Positions 1-8,151 are shown, counted from the stretch's first letter. The stretch: 9,180 bases of DNA from an uncultured Mailhella sp. (GCA_910577155.1 CAJTMS010000017.1:25430-34609); one strand, 5' to 3'. Numbers and translations: made by a program. The notes: generated from the sequence alone by a model not told the origin.

Positions 1-1
1 G

Positions 2-424
2 GCAGGAGTATTAAAAAATTTTTCTGCTGCAGCTATGCAAAAAGAATTTTTAAACTATTTTTATAATTCTCTTTTAGGCGGTCTGGGGAAAAATACGGGA
101 AATATTTGTCAACCTATTGATAATACAGAAGAAGCTGATAAATTTTTTATAAATTTAGGTTTTTGTTTTGCTCTTGTGAAAGAAATAAATTTATGGTATA
201 AAAAATACCTCTTATCATACAATAAAACAATGTGGAACACAGTCTGCAAAACATATCTTGCTTTTTTGGGGGATACTGTTTGTGTTAAAGATGCTCTGGT
301 AAAGGGTACATTTTATTCCGGTGATATTGTAGGACAGATTATCGGCTTAGGCGAAGAAGGGGAATTAATCCTTTCTTCTGAAAATGGATTAGTATATATT
401 GTTGGTGGTTCAATTACCAAATAA
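2..424 (+). CDS. birA: Biotin--[carboxylase] protein ligase, C-terminal part (5' end outside window)
   Basis: The frame is open from the first bases of the window to a TAA at 422-424, about 140 residues. The Met codon at 35 is probably internal because no stop lies upstream in frame and no good ribosome-binding site precedes it. The visible part fits the end of a BirA-type ligase: a helical stretch with aromatic residues (INLWYKKYL), then a small C-terminal beta domain with the pattern GDTVCVKD...GQIIGLGEEGELIL...VGGSI, like the SH3-like domain that closes bacterial biotin ligases. The ATP/biotin-binding motifs would lie upstream and cannot be checked. The family forms biotinyl-AMP and transfers biotin to a lysine on a carrier domain. 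The next gene, 12 nt downstream, encodes a biotin enzyme, which strongly supports the call and suggests co-transcription. There is no N-terminal view, so a regulatory HTH domain cannot be judged. The gene looks more AT-rich by eye than the two genes that follow. Confidence 0.68.
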   Translation, partial: AGVLKNFSAAAMQKEFLNYFYNSLLGGLGKNTGNICQPIDNTEEADKFFINLGFCFALVKEINLWYKKYLLSYNKTMWNTVCKTYLAFLGDTVCVKDALVKGTFYSGDIVGQIIGLGEEGELILSSENGLVYIVGGSITK

Positions 425-436
425 GAAGGGTAGATT

Positions 437-3400
437 ATGACTCCAAAATCTATGGACGAGTTATTGCAGGAACTGAAAGGAAAACCAATTTTGGTTGCAA
501 ACCGCGGTATTCCTGCTCGCCGTATTTGTCGTTCTATTCGTGAACGTTTCCACGCTACGGCAATTATGACGGCAACAGACGTGGATAAAACTTCTCCTGC
601 TGTTGCATCAGCTCAAGAACTTATGCTTTTAGGTTCTGATCCTACTTCTTATTTGGATTTAGATTTAATTATCAGTAAAGCAAAAAAACGCGGTGTTGTT
701 GCTATTCACCCGGGCTGGGGTTTCGCATCGGAAGATGATACCTTTCCCCGCAAATGTCAGGAAGCAGGTATTTTATTTATTGGGGCTGATGCTGATGCTA
801 TGCGTATGCTCGGCAATAAGGTTGAAGCACGTAATATTGCGAAAAAATTAGATATTCCCGTTGTTCCCGGTTCTGAAGGTTCTGTCTCTGTAGAAGAGGC
901 AAAAGAACTTATCCGTGAAATAGGTATGCCTGCCATGCTTAAAGCGGAAGGAGGCGGCGGAGGGCGCGGTATTTTTGTTATCCGTGATGAAAATACCCTT
1001 GAAGATGCCTTTGCAAAAGCGTCTGCCATGGCTGAGGCTTCTTTTGGCAATCCCCGTTTATTTGTTGAAAAATATTTAGAGAATGTTCGTCATATAGAAA
1101 TTCAAGTTATTGCAGATAAATACGGCAATGTTTTTGCCTGTGATGAACGAGACTGCTCAGTACAGCGCAATCACCAGAAATTAATTGAAATTACACCTTC
1201 CCCATGGATAGGTATTACGCCTAAGCTTCGGGCAAAATTAAAAGAATACTCCATCCGTCTTGCCAAAGCTGTTAATTATCATTCCCTTTGTACTGTTGAA
1301 TTTCTTGTTACCAGTGACGGAACACCGTATCTTATTGAAGTCAATACCCGTTTACAGGTTGAACATGGCATTACAGAAAGCCGCTACGGCATTGACCTTG
1401 TGGAAACACAAATTGCTCTTGCCTTTGGCGTACCGCTTGCTTTTAATGATGAAGAAACCTACGGATATCACACAGCAATGCAGGTTCGTATAAACTGTGA
1501 AGATCCTAAAAATGGTTTTTCACCAAATTCCGGACGCATTACCCGTTATATTTCTCCCGGCGGTCCCGGGGTTCGTATTGATTCAAACCTTTCCGCCGGA
1601 TACGATTTCCCCTCCAATTATGATTCTGCCGGTTCTCTTCTTATTGCCTACGGGCGTGACTGGAATAAAGTATGCAGCGTTATGATGCGTGCTTTAGAGG
1701 AATATACAATCCGCGGCGTCAAAACAACCATTCCCTTTTTCCGTCATGTCCTGAAAAATAAACGTTTTTTAAACGCTAATTTTGATACCACTTTTATCGA
1801 AAGCACACCGGAATTACTCAATTATCAGGATTTATATCCGGAGGCTGAACGCCTGAGCCGTTTGGTTGCTGAAATTTCTGCTAAAGGCTATAACCCTTAT
1901 ATCCAGCGGGGAAAATACCGTACCGGTGATACCCCCCGCATGCCTCATTTTGAGCCTGTTCTTCCTCATATCCAAAAGGAAATCCGCCGAGCTCACAATG
2001 TTTATCCCAGCGGTGACCGTCAGGCAATTTTAGATTTTGTTCGTGATTCCAATAGAATACACTTTACTGATACCACCTGCCGTGACCAAACCCAGTCCAA
2101 CAGCAGCAACAGATTCCGTTTAGCCGAAGACAGGCTTGTTGGTCCTTATTTGGATAACTGCCAGTTCTTTTCCTTGGAAAATGGAGGCGGTGCGCATTTC
2201 CATGTCAATATGATGGCAAATATGACCTATCCGTTCAGTGAAGCAAAAGCATGGAACAGTTTTGCCCCCAAAACCATGAAACAGATTTTAGTGCGTTCTA
2301 CCAATGTACTTGGCTATTCTCCACAGCCAAGAAATCTTATGCAGCGTACCTGTGAAATGATTTGTGACAATTACCATGTTATCCGCTGTTTTGATTTCTT
2401 GAATGATATCCGCAACATGAAACCCCTTGCAGAAGTTATTTTAAGCCGTAAGGAAATTATTTTTGAGCCTGCTCTTTCTGTTACTCCTCATCGCGGTTTT
2501 GATGTGGATTATTACCTTGATACCACAAAAGAAATTTTAACCATGGTTGCGGGTGTGCTTGGAGTAAGCGCGGAACAAGCTTCCAACATGATTATTTTGG
2601 GCTTGAAAGATATGGCAGGCAACTGTGCTCCGCAGTTTGTCCGTGAACTTGTTACTGCTGTCCGAAAACGCTGGCCAAGCCTTGTTTTGCATTATCACCG
2701 CCATTTTACGGACGGCTTGTTCCCCCCTGCTTTGACTGAAGCGGCAAAAGCCGGTGCCCATATTTTGGATGTTGCTTTAGGTGCCGGTGTGCGCAGTTAC
2801 GGACAAGGAGACGTTCTTTCTACTGCAACCCATTTGGAAGAAGAATTTGGCATTAAAAACTTCCTGAACAAGGATATGATTCGTGATGCAAACTTTGTGC
2901 TGAAACAAATTATGCCGTATTATGACAGATATTGTGCTCCTTATTTTCAAGGTATCGACCATGATGTGGTTTATCATGGCATGCCGGGCGGGGCAACCTC
3001 TTCTTCACAAGAAGGGGCAATGAAACAAGGCTATATCCACTTGCTTCCTTATATGCTCCGTTTTCTTGCCGGTATCCGTCAAATTGTCAAATACCATGAT
3101 GTTACTCCCGGTTCTCAAATTACATGGAATACGGCGTTTTTGGCAGTAACGGGAGCATGGAAGCGCGGCGGCATGGAAGAAGTAGCCAAACTTCTTGAAA
3201 TTCTTGAAACTGTCGTGAATACAAAAGAAGAAGATTTATCCAAAGCAATGAAGAAAGAACGCCTGATGATTTATCAGGACTGCAATGACGCTTTCAGAAA
3301 TTTATTGCTTGGCAAGTTTGGTAAACTGCCCCTTGGTTTCCCTGCTGACTGGGTCTATCAAAGTGCTTTCGGAGATAAATGGAAAAACGCTTTGAAGGAA

Positions 3401-4183
3401 AGAACAGAAGACAGTCCGTTAGACCATTTGGATCCCATAGATTTTGCTGCGGAAGAAAAAGCCTGCGAAAAAATATTAAAACGCAAACCCAATGATGAAG
3501 AATTTGTCATGTATATGAATCATCCCGGTGATTCCATTAAAAATATCCAATTTAAACAAGATTTTGGTGATCCCAATGCCTTGCCTTTGGACGTTTGGTT
3601 CGAAGGGCTGGAAATTGGCAGAGAATTGCAGTTTATGGATGAAGACGGTAAACCGCACAGCATAACGATTTATCATCTTAGCCCCATCTCGGAAAAAGGA
3701 ACTGTGGAAGTCCGCTATGCCTATGATTCCCAGTTTATGACCCATGAAGTCCAAGTGGCAAATCCGTCAGGCACAGTAAGCTCTGATGTGCTTATGGCTG
3801 ATCCCAATGATAAAAACCAAATTGGCGCTCCTTCCAACGGTGATTTATGGGTGACATATGTAAAAGTTGGTGATATTGTTAAGAAAGGACAGGAACTTTT
3901 CAATATCTCCATTATGAAACAGGAAAAAGCTGTTTTGTCTCCGCGTAACGGTATTGTTACTAAGGTTTATAAAATGGCAGATTATAAAGCGACACGCAAA
4001 ATGACGCCGGTTCATGAAGGTGAGCTTATTATGGAAATTGACAGCATGCCTCTTATTTGCCCCAATAAAGACTGCGGCAAACCACTGGCATATGTAGATG
4101 CAAGTTTCTGCCCGTATTGCGGGGCAAAAATTTCCGCATCACATAAGGCAAAGTTTATTTCTAATAATGAAACAAATTCATAA
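437..4183 (+). CDS. pyc: Pyruvate carboxylase, single-chain, with C-terminal zinc ribbon
   Basis: Biotin- and ATP-dependent cytosolic enzyme converting pyruvate plus bicarbonate to oxaloacetate. The 1248 residues compare with about 1150 in typical single-chain forms. Biotin carboxylase domain (about 15-460): ANRGIPARR, HPGWGFASE, glycine loop KAEGGGGGRG (169-178), ERDCSVQR, and EVNTRLQVEH (301-310). Carboxyltransferase domain (about 540-1030): metal-site Asp550 in RDQTQ, pyruvate-binding Arg620, carboxylated-lysine candidate Lys724 in KDMAG, and His754/His756 in HYHRH. Carrier domain (about 1130-1200): acceptor Lys1161 in SIMKQEK. Residues 1208-1228 form a Cys-X4-Cys-X11-Cys-X2-Cys zinc ribbon after the carrier domain, which is unusual. 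The carboxyltransferase motifs depart from the classical RDAHQ and PGGQYTN (here RDQTQ and PGGATSS), so a different acceptor is conceivable, but the conserved Arg and Gln favour pyruvate. The start is set by GAAGGG at 425-430, six bases before ATG. Likely co-transcribed with its ligase upstream and the PEP-synthase-like gene downstream. Confidence 0.9.
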   Translation: MTPKSMDELLQELKGKPILVANRGIPARRICRSIRERFHATAIMTATDVDKTSPAVASAQELMLLGSDPTSYLDLDLIISKAKKRGVVAIHPGWGFASEDDTFPRKCQEAGILFIGADADAMRMLGNKVEARNIAKKLDIPVVPGSEGSVSVEEAKELIREIGMPAMLKAEGGGGGRGIFVIRDENTLEDAFAKASAMAEASFGNPRLFVEKYLENVRHIEIQVIADKYGNVFACDERDCSVQRNHQKLIEITPSPWIGITPKLRAKLKEYSIRLAKAVNYHSLCTVEFLVTSDGTPYLIEVNTRLQVEHGITESRYGIDLVETQIALAFGVPLAFNDEETYGYHTAMQVRINCEDPKNGFSPNSGRITRYISPGGPGVRIDSNLSAGYDFPSNYDSAGSLLIAYGRDWNKVCSVMMRALEEYTIRGVKTTIPFFRHVLKNKRFLNANFDTTFIESTPELLNYQDLYPEAERLSRLVAEISAKGYNPYIQRGKYRTGDTPRMPHFEPVLPHIQKEIRRAHNVYPSGDRQAILDFVRDSNRIHFTDTTCRDQTQSNSSNRFRLAEDRLVGPYLDNCQFFSLENGGGAHFHVNMMANMTYPFSEAKAWNSFAPKTMKQILVRSTNVLGYSPQPRNLMQRTCEMICDNYHVIRCFDFLNDIRNMKPLAEVILSRKEIIFEPALSVTPHRGFDVDYYLDTTKEILTMVAGVLGVSAEQASNMIILGLKDMAGNCAPQFVRELVTAVRKRWPSLVLHYHRHFTDGLFPPALTEAAKAGAHILDVALGAGVRSYGQGDVLSTATHLEEEFGIKNFLNKDMIRDANFVLKQIMPYYDRYCAPYFQGIDHDVVYHGMPGGATSSSQEGAMKQGYIHLLPYMLRFLAGIRQIVKYHDVTPGSQITWNTAFLAVTGAWKRGGMEEVAKLLEILETVVNTKEEDLSKAMKKERLMIYQDCNDAFRNLLLGKFGKLPLGFPADWVYQSAFGDKWKNALKERTEDSPLDHLDPIDFAAEEKACEKILKRKPNDEEFVMYMNHPGDSIKNIQFKQDFGDPNALPLDVWFEGLEIGRELQFMDEDGKPHSITIYHLSPISEKGTVEVRYAYDSQFMTHEVQVANPSGTVSSDVLMADPNDKNQIGAPSNGDLWVTYVKVGDIVKKGQELFNISIMKQEKAVLSPRNGIVTKVYKMADYKATRKMTPVHEGELIMEIDSMPLICPNKDCGKPLAYVDASFCPYCGAKISASHKAKFISNNETNS

Positions 4184-4223
4184 ATAAAACACGAGTTAAT
4201 GGACGCATTTCTCGGAGGAACAA

Positions 4224-7200
4224 ATGAGTAAAAAGAACACTGAAACTCCAAATATCGAGGCATTAAGAGAAAAGCTTGTTCTCACTGGTGCTGACATTAT
4301 GGCTATTGGTGAAAGTGCTGAAATTATTGTTGGTGGTAAAAACTTTAACACTGCGAAAATCCACGAAATAAAAGGTGTTCGCAGTCCTCAATTCCGTGCT
4401 ATTTCATCTATCAACTTCCATAAAGTTTTAGATGAAACAACTATCAATGCAGCGCTTGTTCGTTCCCTTGTTGAAAGAGAGTACTCTCGCATTGACTGGA
4501 ATGATCCTGAAATTAACCGTGACCCTGATTATTTGCAAAAACTGGTACGCAATCTCGGCAAAGAAATTAAAAAAGCTGATGAAAAAGAAGCTAATGCAAC
4601 AAAAATTCGCCTGCGTACCTTTGTCAATAACGTTGTGGAAGGTTTTGCAACTTCACAGGAAGTGATTGACCAGCTTCGCAAACGTTCCGTTCTTGTGCAG
4701 TCAGCTATTTTGTCTGTTGATTTGCCAAAAGAAGTCGATACGGCAGTTCGTGAAGCCTACAAAGCGATTTGTAAGGAAGCAGGGGCAGAAGATGTGCCTG
4801 TTGCTGTTCGTTCTTCCGCTGCCGGTGAAGATTCCCGTAAAAAAGCCTTTGCAGGTTTGCAGGATACCTATTTAAATATTGTGGGTGAAGATAAAGTTGC
4901 CGAGGCATATCACTGGGACTGCGCGTCTGCCTATAACCTTCGCTCCATGACCTATCGCCGTGAAGCTATCCGTGACGGTATTACCCAAGCAGAAGCAACC
5001 GGTAATGATGAACTTGCCATTCAGGCAAAAAAAGAATGGGCTATTGAACAAACTTCTTTATCTGTTTGTATCATGCGCATGATTAACCCCATGGTTTCCG
5101 GTACTGCCTTTGCTGCTGATACTGCTTCAGGATGCCGTGGTACTGTCCGCAATGATCTTGTCAGCATTGACGCAAGCTATGGTCTTGGGGAAGCTGTTGT
5201 CGGCGGTATGGTAACCCCTGATAAATATTATGTTTTTCAGCGTGATGACGGAGCTGAAGTTGTTGTCCGTAACCTTGGCAGCAAAACAAAGAAAATTATT
5301 TATGACGCCAAGGGCGGTACAAAAGAAATTGATGTTGATAAAAACGATGTCAATAAATGGGCATTGTCCATTACTCAGGCTGAAAATATTGCCAAAGCTG
5401 TCCGTATTATCAGTAAAGCCTATGGCAGTATGATTATGGATACAGAGTTCTGTTTTGACGCCAATGACGATTTGTGGTTCGTGCAGGCTCGTCCTGAAAC
5501 CCGTTGGAATGAAGAATTGGAACTACACCCCCATACCATTTTCATGCGTCGTCTGGAAGTGGATGAAAAAGCAGCTGAAAAGGCTGAAGTTATTTTAGAA
5601 GGAAATGGCGCTTCCCGCGGTGCCGGACAAGGTACTGTCCGTTTTCTCCGCTCTGCTTTGGAACTCAATAAAGTGGGCAAGGGCGATATTCTGGCTGCAG
5701 AAAGAACCGACCCCGATATGGTTCCGGGCATGCGTGTTGCTTCCGCTATTTTGGCAGATGTTGGCGGAGATACAAGCCATGCGGCCATTACCTCCCGTGA
5801 ACTTGGCATTGCTGCAGTTATTGGTATCCAAAGAAATGAAACACTGCGTGCTCTTGACGGTCAGGAAGTAACTGTTGACGGTACCCGCGGACGTGTATAC
5901 CGCGGACTTCTTCCTCTCCATGAAATTGGCGGGGAGATGGATTTAAACAAGCTTCCCAAAACAAAAACCCATGTAGGGCTCGTTTTGGCTGACGTAACAC
6001 AGGCCCTTTTCCTTTCCCGTCTGCGTAATGTTGAAGATTTTGAAGTTGGGCTGCTTCGGGCTGAATTTATGCTCGGCAACGTGGCTGTGCATCCAAAAGC
6101 ATTGGAAGCCTATGATAATGGCACATTGGAAGATTTGGTTTCCAAAAAACTTGCTACCTTGGATAATTCCCTGACAAAAATCATGCAGGAACAGCTTGCA
6201 AGCGGTCTTGTTACCCTTGATTTAAAACTGCGTGATCATGTAGGACGTGTCACCGGTCTTGCTCAGGAAATTGAAGCAACGATTAATTATGAACCTCAGG
6301 GAACTGAGGAAGTTCTTGCTCAGCAGAGAAAAATCCGTGAATTGGAACATAAGCTTGATGAATATTTTGAAAATGCTTTGCGTTATCAAGACACGCTGCG
6401 TACTTCTTCCAATCTTTCCGAACATATCAGAATTATTTTGGGTTATGAAGAAGCTTTGACTGCATTCTCCGGAACTTCTGAAGAAAAACTTTCTGAAATC
6501 CTGCGTACTGATGCCCTTATCCAATCTCACTATGAAAAAGTAAAAGATGATGCACAAATTCTTGCTGCATTGAAACGTATCACAGAACTTCGCAGAGAAG
6601 TGGGCTTAAAATGCGGCATGATTAAAGAAATGGAAGAATTGCATGCCATTCCGGCAAAAATCCGCACCATTATTACAAGCCGTGGCTATAAAACAGGTAA
6701 GGAACATTATATCCAAACGTTAGCTCAAAGCCTTGCCCTTTTTGCTATGGCTTTCTATGGCAAGGATATTATTTACCGTACCACAGACTTTAAGTCTAAT
6801 GAATACTATAACTTGCTTGGCGGCTGCCTTTTTGAAAAACATGAAGACAACCCCATGCTCGGCTATCGTGGTGTTTCCCGTAATATCCACGACTGGGAGT
6901 TGGAAGCATTCAAGCTTGCCCGCGGTGTGTACGGCGGTAAAAATCTGCAAATAATGCTGCCCTTTGTGCGTACGCTTGAAGAAGCCCGCGCAATGCGTTC
7001 CTATCTTGAAAATGTGCATAAACTTGTAAGCGGTCAAGATGGTTTGAAAGTTATTCAAATGGCTGAAATCCCCTCAAACGCCATTTTGTCAAAACAATAT
7101 ATTCAGGAATTTGACGGATTTTCCATTGGTTCAAACGATATGACCCAAATGGTTCTTGGTACTGACCGCGACAATGCAAGTCTTTCTCATATTTATGATG

Positions 7201-7769
7201 AAGAAGATCCTGCTGTCGTTTGGGCTCTTTTGACGACTATCTTTACCGGGCAAAAGTACGCCAAGAAAATTGGGTTCTGCGGACAAGGAGTTTCCAACAG
7301 TGTTGTTTTACGCGGACTTGTTGCCATTGCAGGTATTACGGCAGCTTCTGTTGTGCCTGATACCTACTATCAAACCAAACTCGATATTGCAAAAATTGAA
7401 GCTGAAAATATCCCAACTTCCAAGCTTGGCGAATGGCTTTCAAAGCAGCACTATGAAAAACTTGTTAAAATTATGAAAGAACAAGGCTATGAACATATTT
7501 TGAAAAAATATGTCAATGGTGTTGAACTGCATGAATGGTATAACGGTGAAATGACCAGACTGCAGGAAAACTTGCGTAAGGTTATTGGCACTGCAGGTGA
7601 AGCCGAAGCAAGAAATGATATGGAAACATTCCGTTCCATCTTCCATAAACCTGCCATTTATGCGGCATGGGATTGGTCTGCAACGGTTGAAGATGCACTT
7701 CATCAAGCAGGTTTTGCAAGTTTTGAAGAACAAGCAAAGGCTTTGGAAGATTACCGTCCCAGCCACTAA
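4224..7769 (+). CDS. ppsA: Phosphoenolpyruvate synthase-family protein, enlarged (PPDK/PpsA superfamily)
   Basis: Predicted to make PEP from pyruvate and ATP through a phosphohistidine swivelling domain, in the cytosol. N-terminal ATP-binding domain (about 30-440): GGKN (37-40), VRSSAAGED (195-203), ASYGLGEAVVGG near 318, and VQARPETRW. Swivelling domain (about 480-570): GGDTSHAAI with catalytic His519. C-terminal PEP/pyruvate barrel (about 590-1060): GLLRAEF (609-615), FKSNEY (856-861), ENPMLGYRG, EIPSN, GSNDMTQ, and acid/base Cys1019 in FCGQG. All key residues seem present, so activity is plausible. At 1181 residues it far exceeds E. coli PpsA (792). The extra length lies in about 55 residues near 80-150, about 170 residues near 635-820 and a tail of about 118 residues after 1063. 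FKSNEY and ENPMLGYRG resemble PpsA more than pyruvate phosphate dikinase, but the true phosphate donor and direction cannot be proved. GGAGG at 4214-4218, five bases before ATG, fixes the start. It sits 40 nt after pyc with no terminator between. Confidence 0.87.
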   Translation: MSKKNTETPNIEALREKLVLTGADIMAIGESAEIIVGGKNFNTAKIHEIKGVRSPQFRAISSINFHKVLDETTINAALVRSLVEREYSRIDWNDPEINRDPDYLQKLVRNLGKEIKKADEKEANATKIRLRTFVNNVVEGFATSQEVIDQLRKRSVLVQSAILSVDLPKEVDTAVREAYKAICKEAGAEDVPVAVRSSAAGEDSRKKAFAGLQDTYLNIVGEDKVAEAYHWDCASAYNLRSMTYRREAIRDGITQAEATGNDELAIQAKKEWAIEQTSLSVCIMRMINPMVSGTAFAADTASGCRGTVRNDLVSIDASYGLGEAVVGGMVTPDKYYVFQRDDGAEVVVRNLGSKTKKIIYDAKGGTKEIDVDKNDVNKWALSITQAENIAKAVRIISKAYGSMIMDTEFCFDANDDLWFVQARPETRWNEELELHPHTIFMRRLEVDEKAAEKAEVILEGNGASRGAGQGTVRFLRSALELNKVGKGDILAAERTDPDMVPGMRVASAILADVGGDTSHAAITSRELGIAAVIGIQRNETLRALDGQEVTVDGTRGRVYRGLLPLHEIGGEMDLNKLPKTKTHVGLVLADVTQALFLSRLRNVEDFEVGLLRAEFMLGNVAVHPKALEAYDNGTLEDLVSKKLATLDNSLTKIMQEQLASGLVTLDLKLRDHVGRVTGLAQEIEATINYEPQGTEEVLAQQRKIRELEHKLDEYFENALRYQDTLRTSSNLSEHIRIILGYEEALTAFSGTSEEKLSEILRTDALIQSHYEKVKDDAQILAALKRITELRREVGLKCGMIKEMEELHAIPAKIRTIITSRGYKTGKEHYIQTLAQSLALFAMAFYGKDIIYRTTDFKSNEYYNLLGGCLFEKHEDNPMLGYRGVSRNIHDWELEAFKLARGVYGGKNLQIMLPFVRTLEEARAMRSYLENVHKLVSGQDGLKVIQMAEIPSNAILSKQYIQEFDGFSIGSNDMTQMVLGTDRDNASLSHIYDEEDPAVVWALLTTIFTGQKYAKKIGFCGQGVSNSVVLRGLVAIAGITAASVVPDTYYQTKLDIAKIEAENIPTSKLGEWLSKQHYEKLVKIMKEQGYEHILKKYVNGVELHEWYNGEMTRLQENLRKVIGTAGEAEARNDMETFRSIFHKPAIYAAWDWSATVEDALHQAGFASFEEQAKALEDYRPSH

Positions 7770-7791
7770 AATGAGTTACTGTTTGTAAAAT

Positions 7792-7822
7792 AAAAGGAGG
7801 GTATACTTGCCCTCCTTTTTTT
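7792..7822 (+). terminator. Intrinsic terminator of the birA-pyc-pps unit
   Basis: A stem GGAGGG (7796-7801) pairs perfectly with CCCTCC (7810-7815), extended by AAAA/TTTT, around an eight-base loop (7802-7809). It is followed by a run of seven T (7816-7822). It lies 22 nt after the stop codon of the PEP-synthase-like gene, so it should end the upstream transcript and separate it from the toxin-antitoxin operon. The A-tract before the stem could allow some function on the opposite strand, but no minus-strand gene is seen here. Confidence 0.92.
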
Positions 7823-7977
7823 GTTGAATGTTATTGTAATGGAATAGAAGAGAAGTTTTCAGAAATTCCATGGAGAAATTTTAAAAGAGACAGAATTAAT
7901 TGAAGACTATTGTTATATGCATTATCTGCCAGCCGAAATTTTCCATACAAAAATCTCTTGAGAGGTAAAATAATTTG

Positions 7978-8151
7978 TGATACCAAGCGGGAACATTATT
8001 GTGTTTTTTTTCAATTTAATATATTTTGAGTTCGAACGGGAACATTTTAGGGATTATGCATAAAAAAATTAATTTTGAGCTCGTTCGGGAACAATTTAGA
8101 AATTATGCATTAAAAATTTACATTTTGTTCCCATTCGGTAACAATTATTGA
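7978..8151. repeat. Four phased GGGAACA boxes, probable HipB operator array
   Basis: Four copies of an imperfect box share the core CGG(G/T)AACA(A/T)T at 7988-7995, 8037-8044, 8086-8093 and 8136-8143, giving spacings of 49, 49 and 50 bp. Aligned on the core, copies 2 and 3 both read TGAG, one variable base, TCG, two variable bases, then CGGGAACA. They also share flanking sequence, including ATTATGCAT (8053-8061 and 8102-8110), so the array looks like degenerate tandem duplication of a unit of about 49 bp. Several copies have dyad character: copy 2 has GTTC/GAAC arms (8030-8043) and copy 4 has GTTCCC/GGTAAC arms (8127-8142). The array ends at the promoter in front of hipB. HipB-family proteins bind several spaced palindromes in their own promoter, so binding by the adjacent antitoxin is the natural inference, but it is not shown. 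Confidence 0.72.

Noticed and set aside
4184..4223. A separate promoter or terminator between the carboxylase and the PEP-synthase-like gene.
   Set aside because: The 40-nt gap has no stem-loop with a T-run and no paired -35/-10 hexamers, only the ribosome-binding site.
5420..5809. Long minus-strand open frames opposite the large genes, such as this 129-codon one.
   Set aside because: They are shadows of the plus-strand genes: composition is biased by the sense codons, no ribosome-binding site or family motif is seen, and the plus-strand protein has full motif conservation.
7931..7945. A possible fifth operator box (GCCGAAATTTT) upstream of box 1.
   Set aside because: It lacks the GGGAACA core and lies about 54 bp, not 49 bp, from box 1.
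7848..7961. An open run of about 37 codons that could be a gene remnant.
   Set aside because: It has no initiating start codon (the only ATG, at 7917, is internal) and no recognisable similarity, and its length is expected by chance.
7954..7966. A small hairpin around CTCTTGAGAG as a second terminator.
   Set aside because: The stem is only about four base pairs with a tiny loop and no following T-run.
8056..8151. A 31-codon ORF inside the repeat array, with AGGG just upstream of its ATG, as a possible leader peptide.
   Set aside because: It is built from the repeated boxes themselves, the ribosome-site spacing is only three bases, it would start upstream of the likely promoter, and the equivalent ATG in the next repeat stops after two codons.
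7978..8151. A CRISPR array, because of the evenly spaced repeats.
   Set aside because: The repeats are short and degenerate, the intervening sequences in copies 2 and 3 are themselves similar, and no cas gene is visible.
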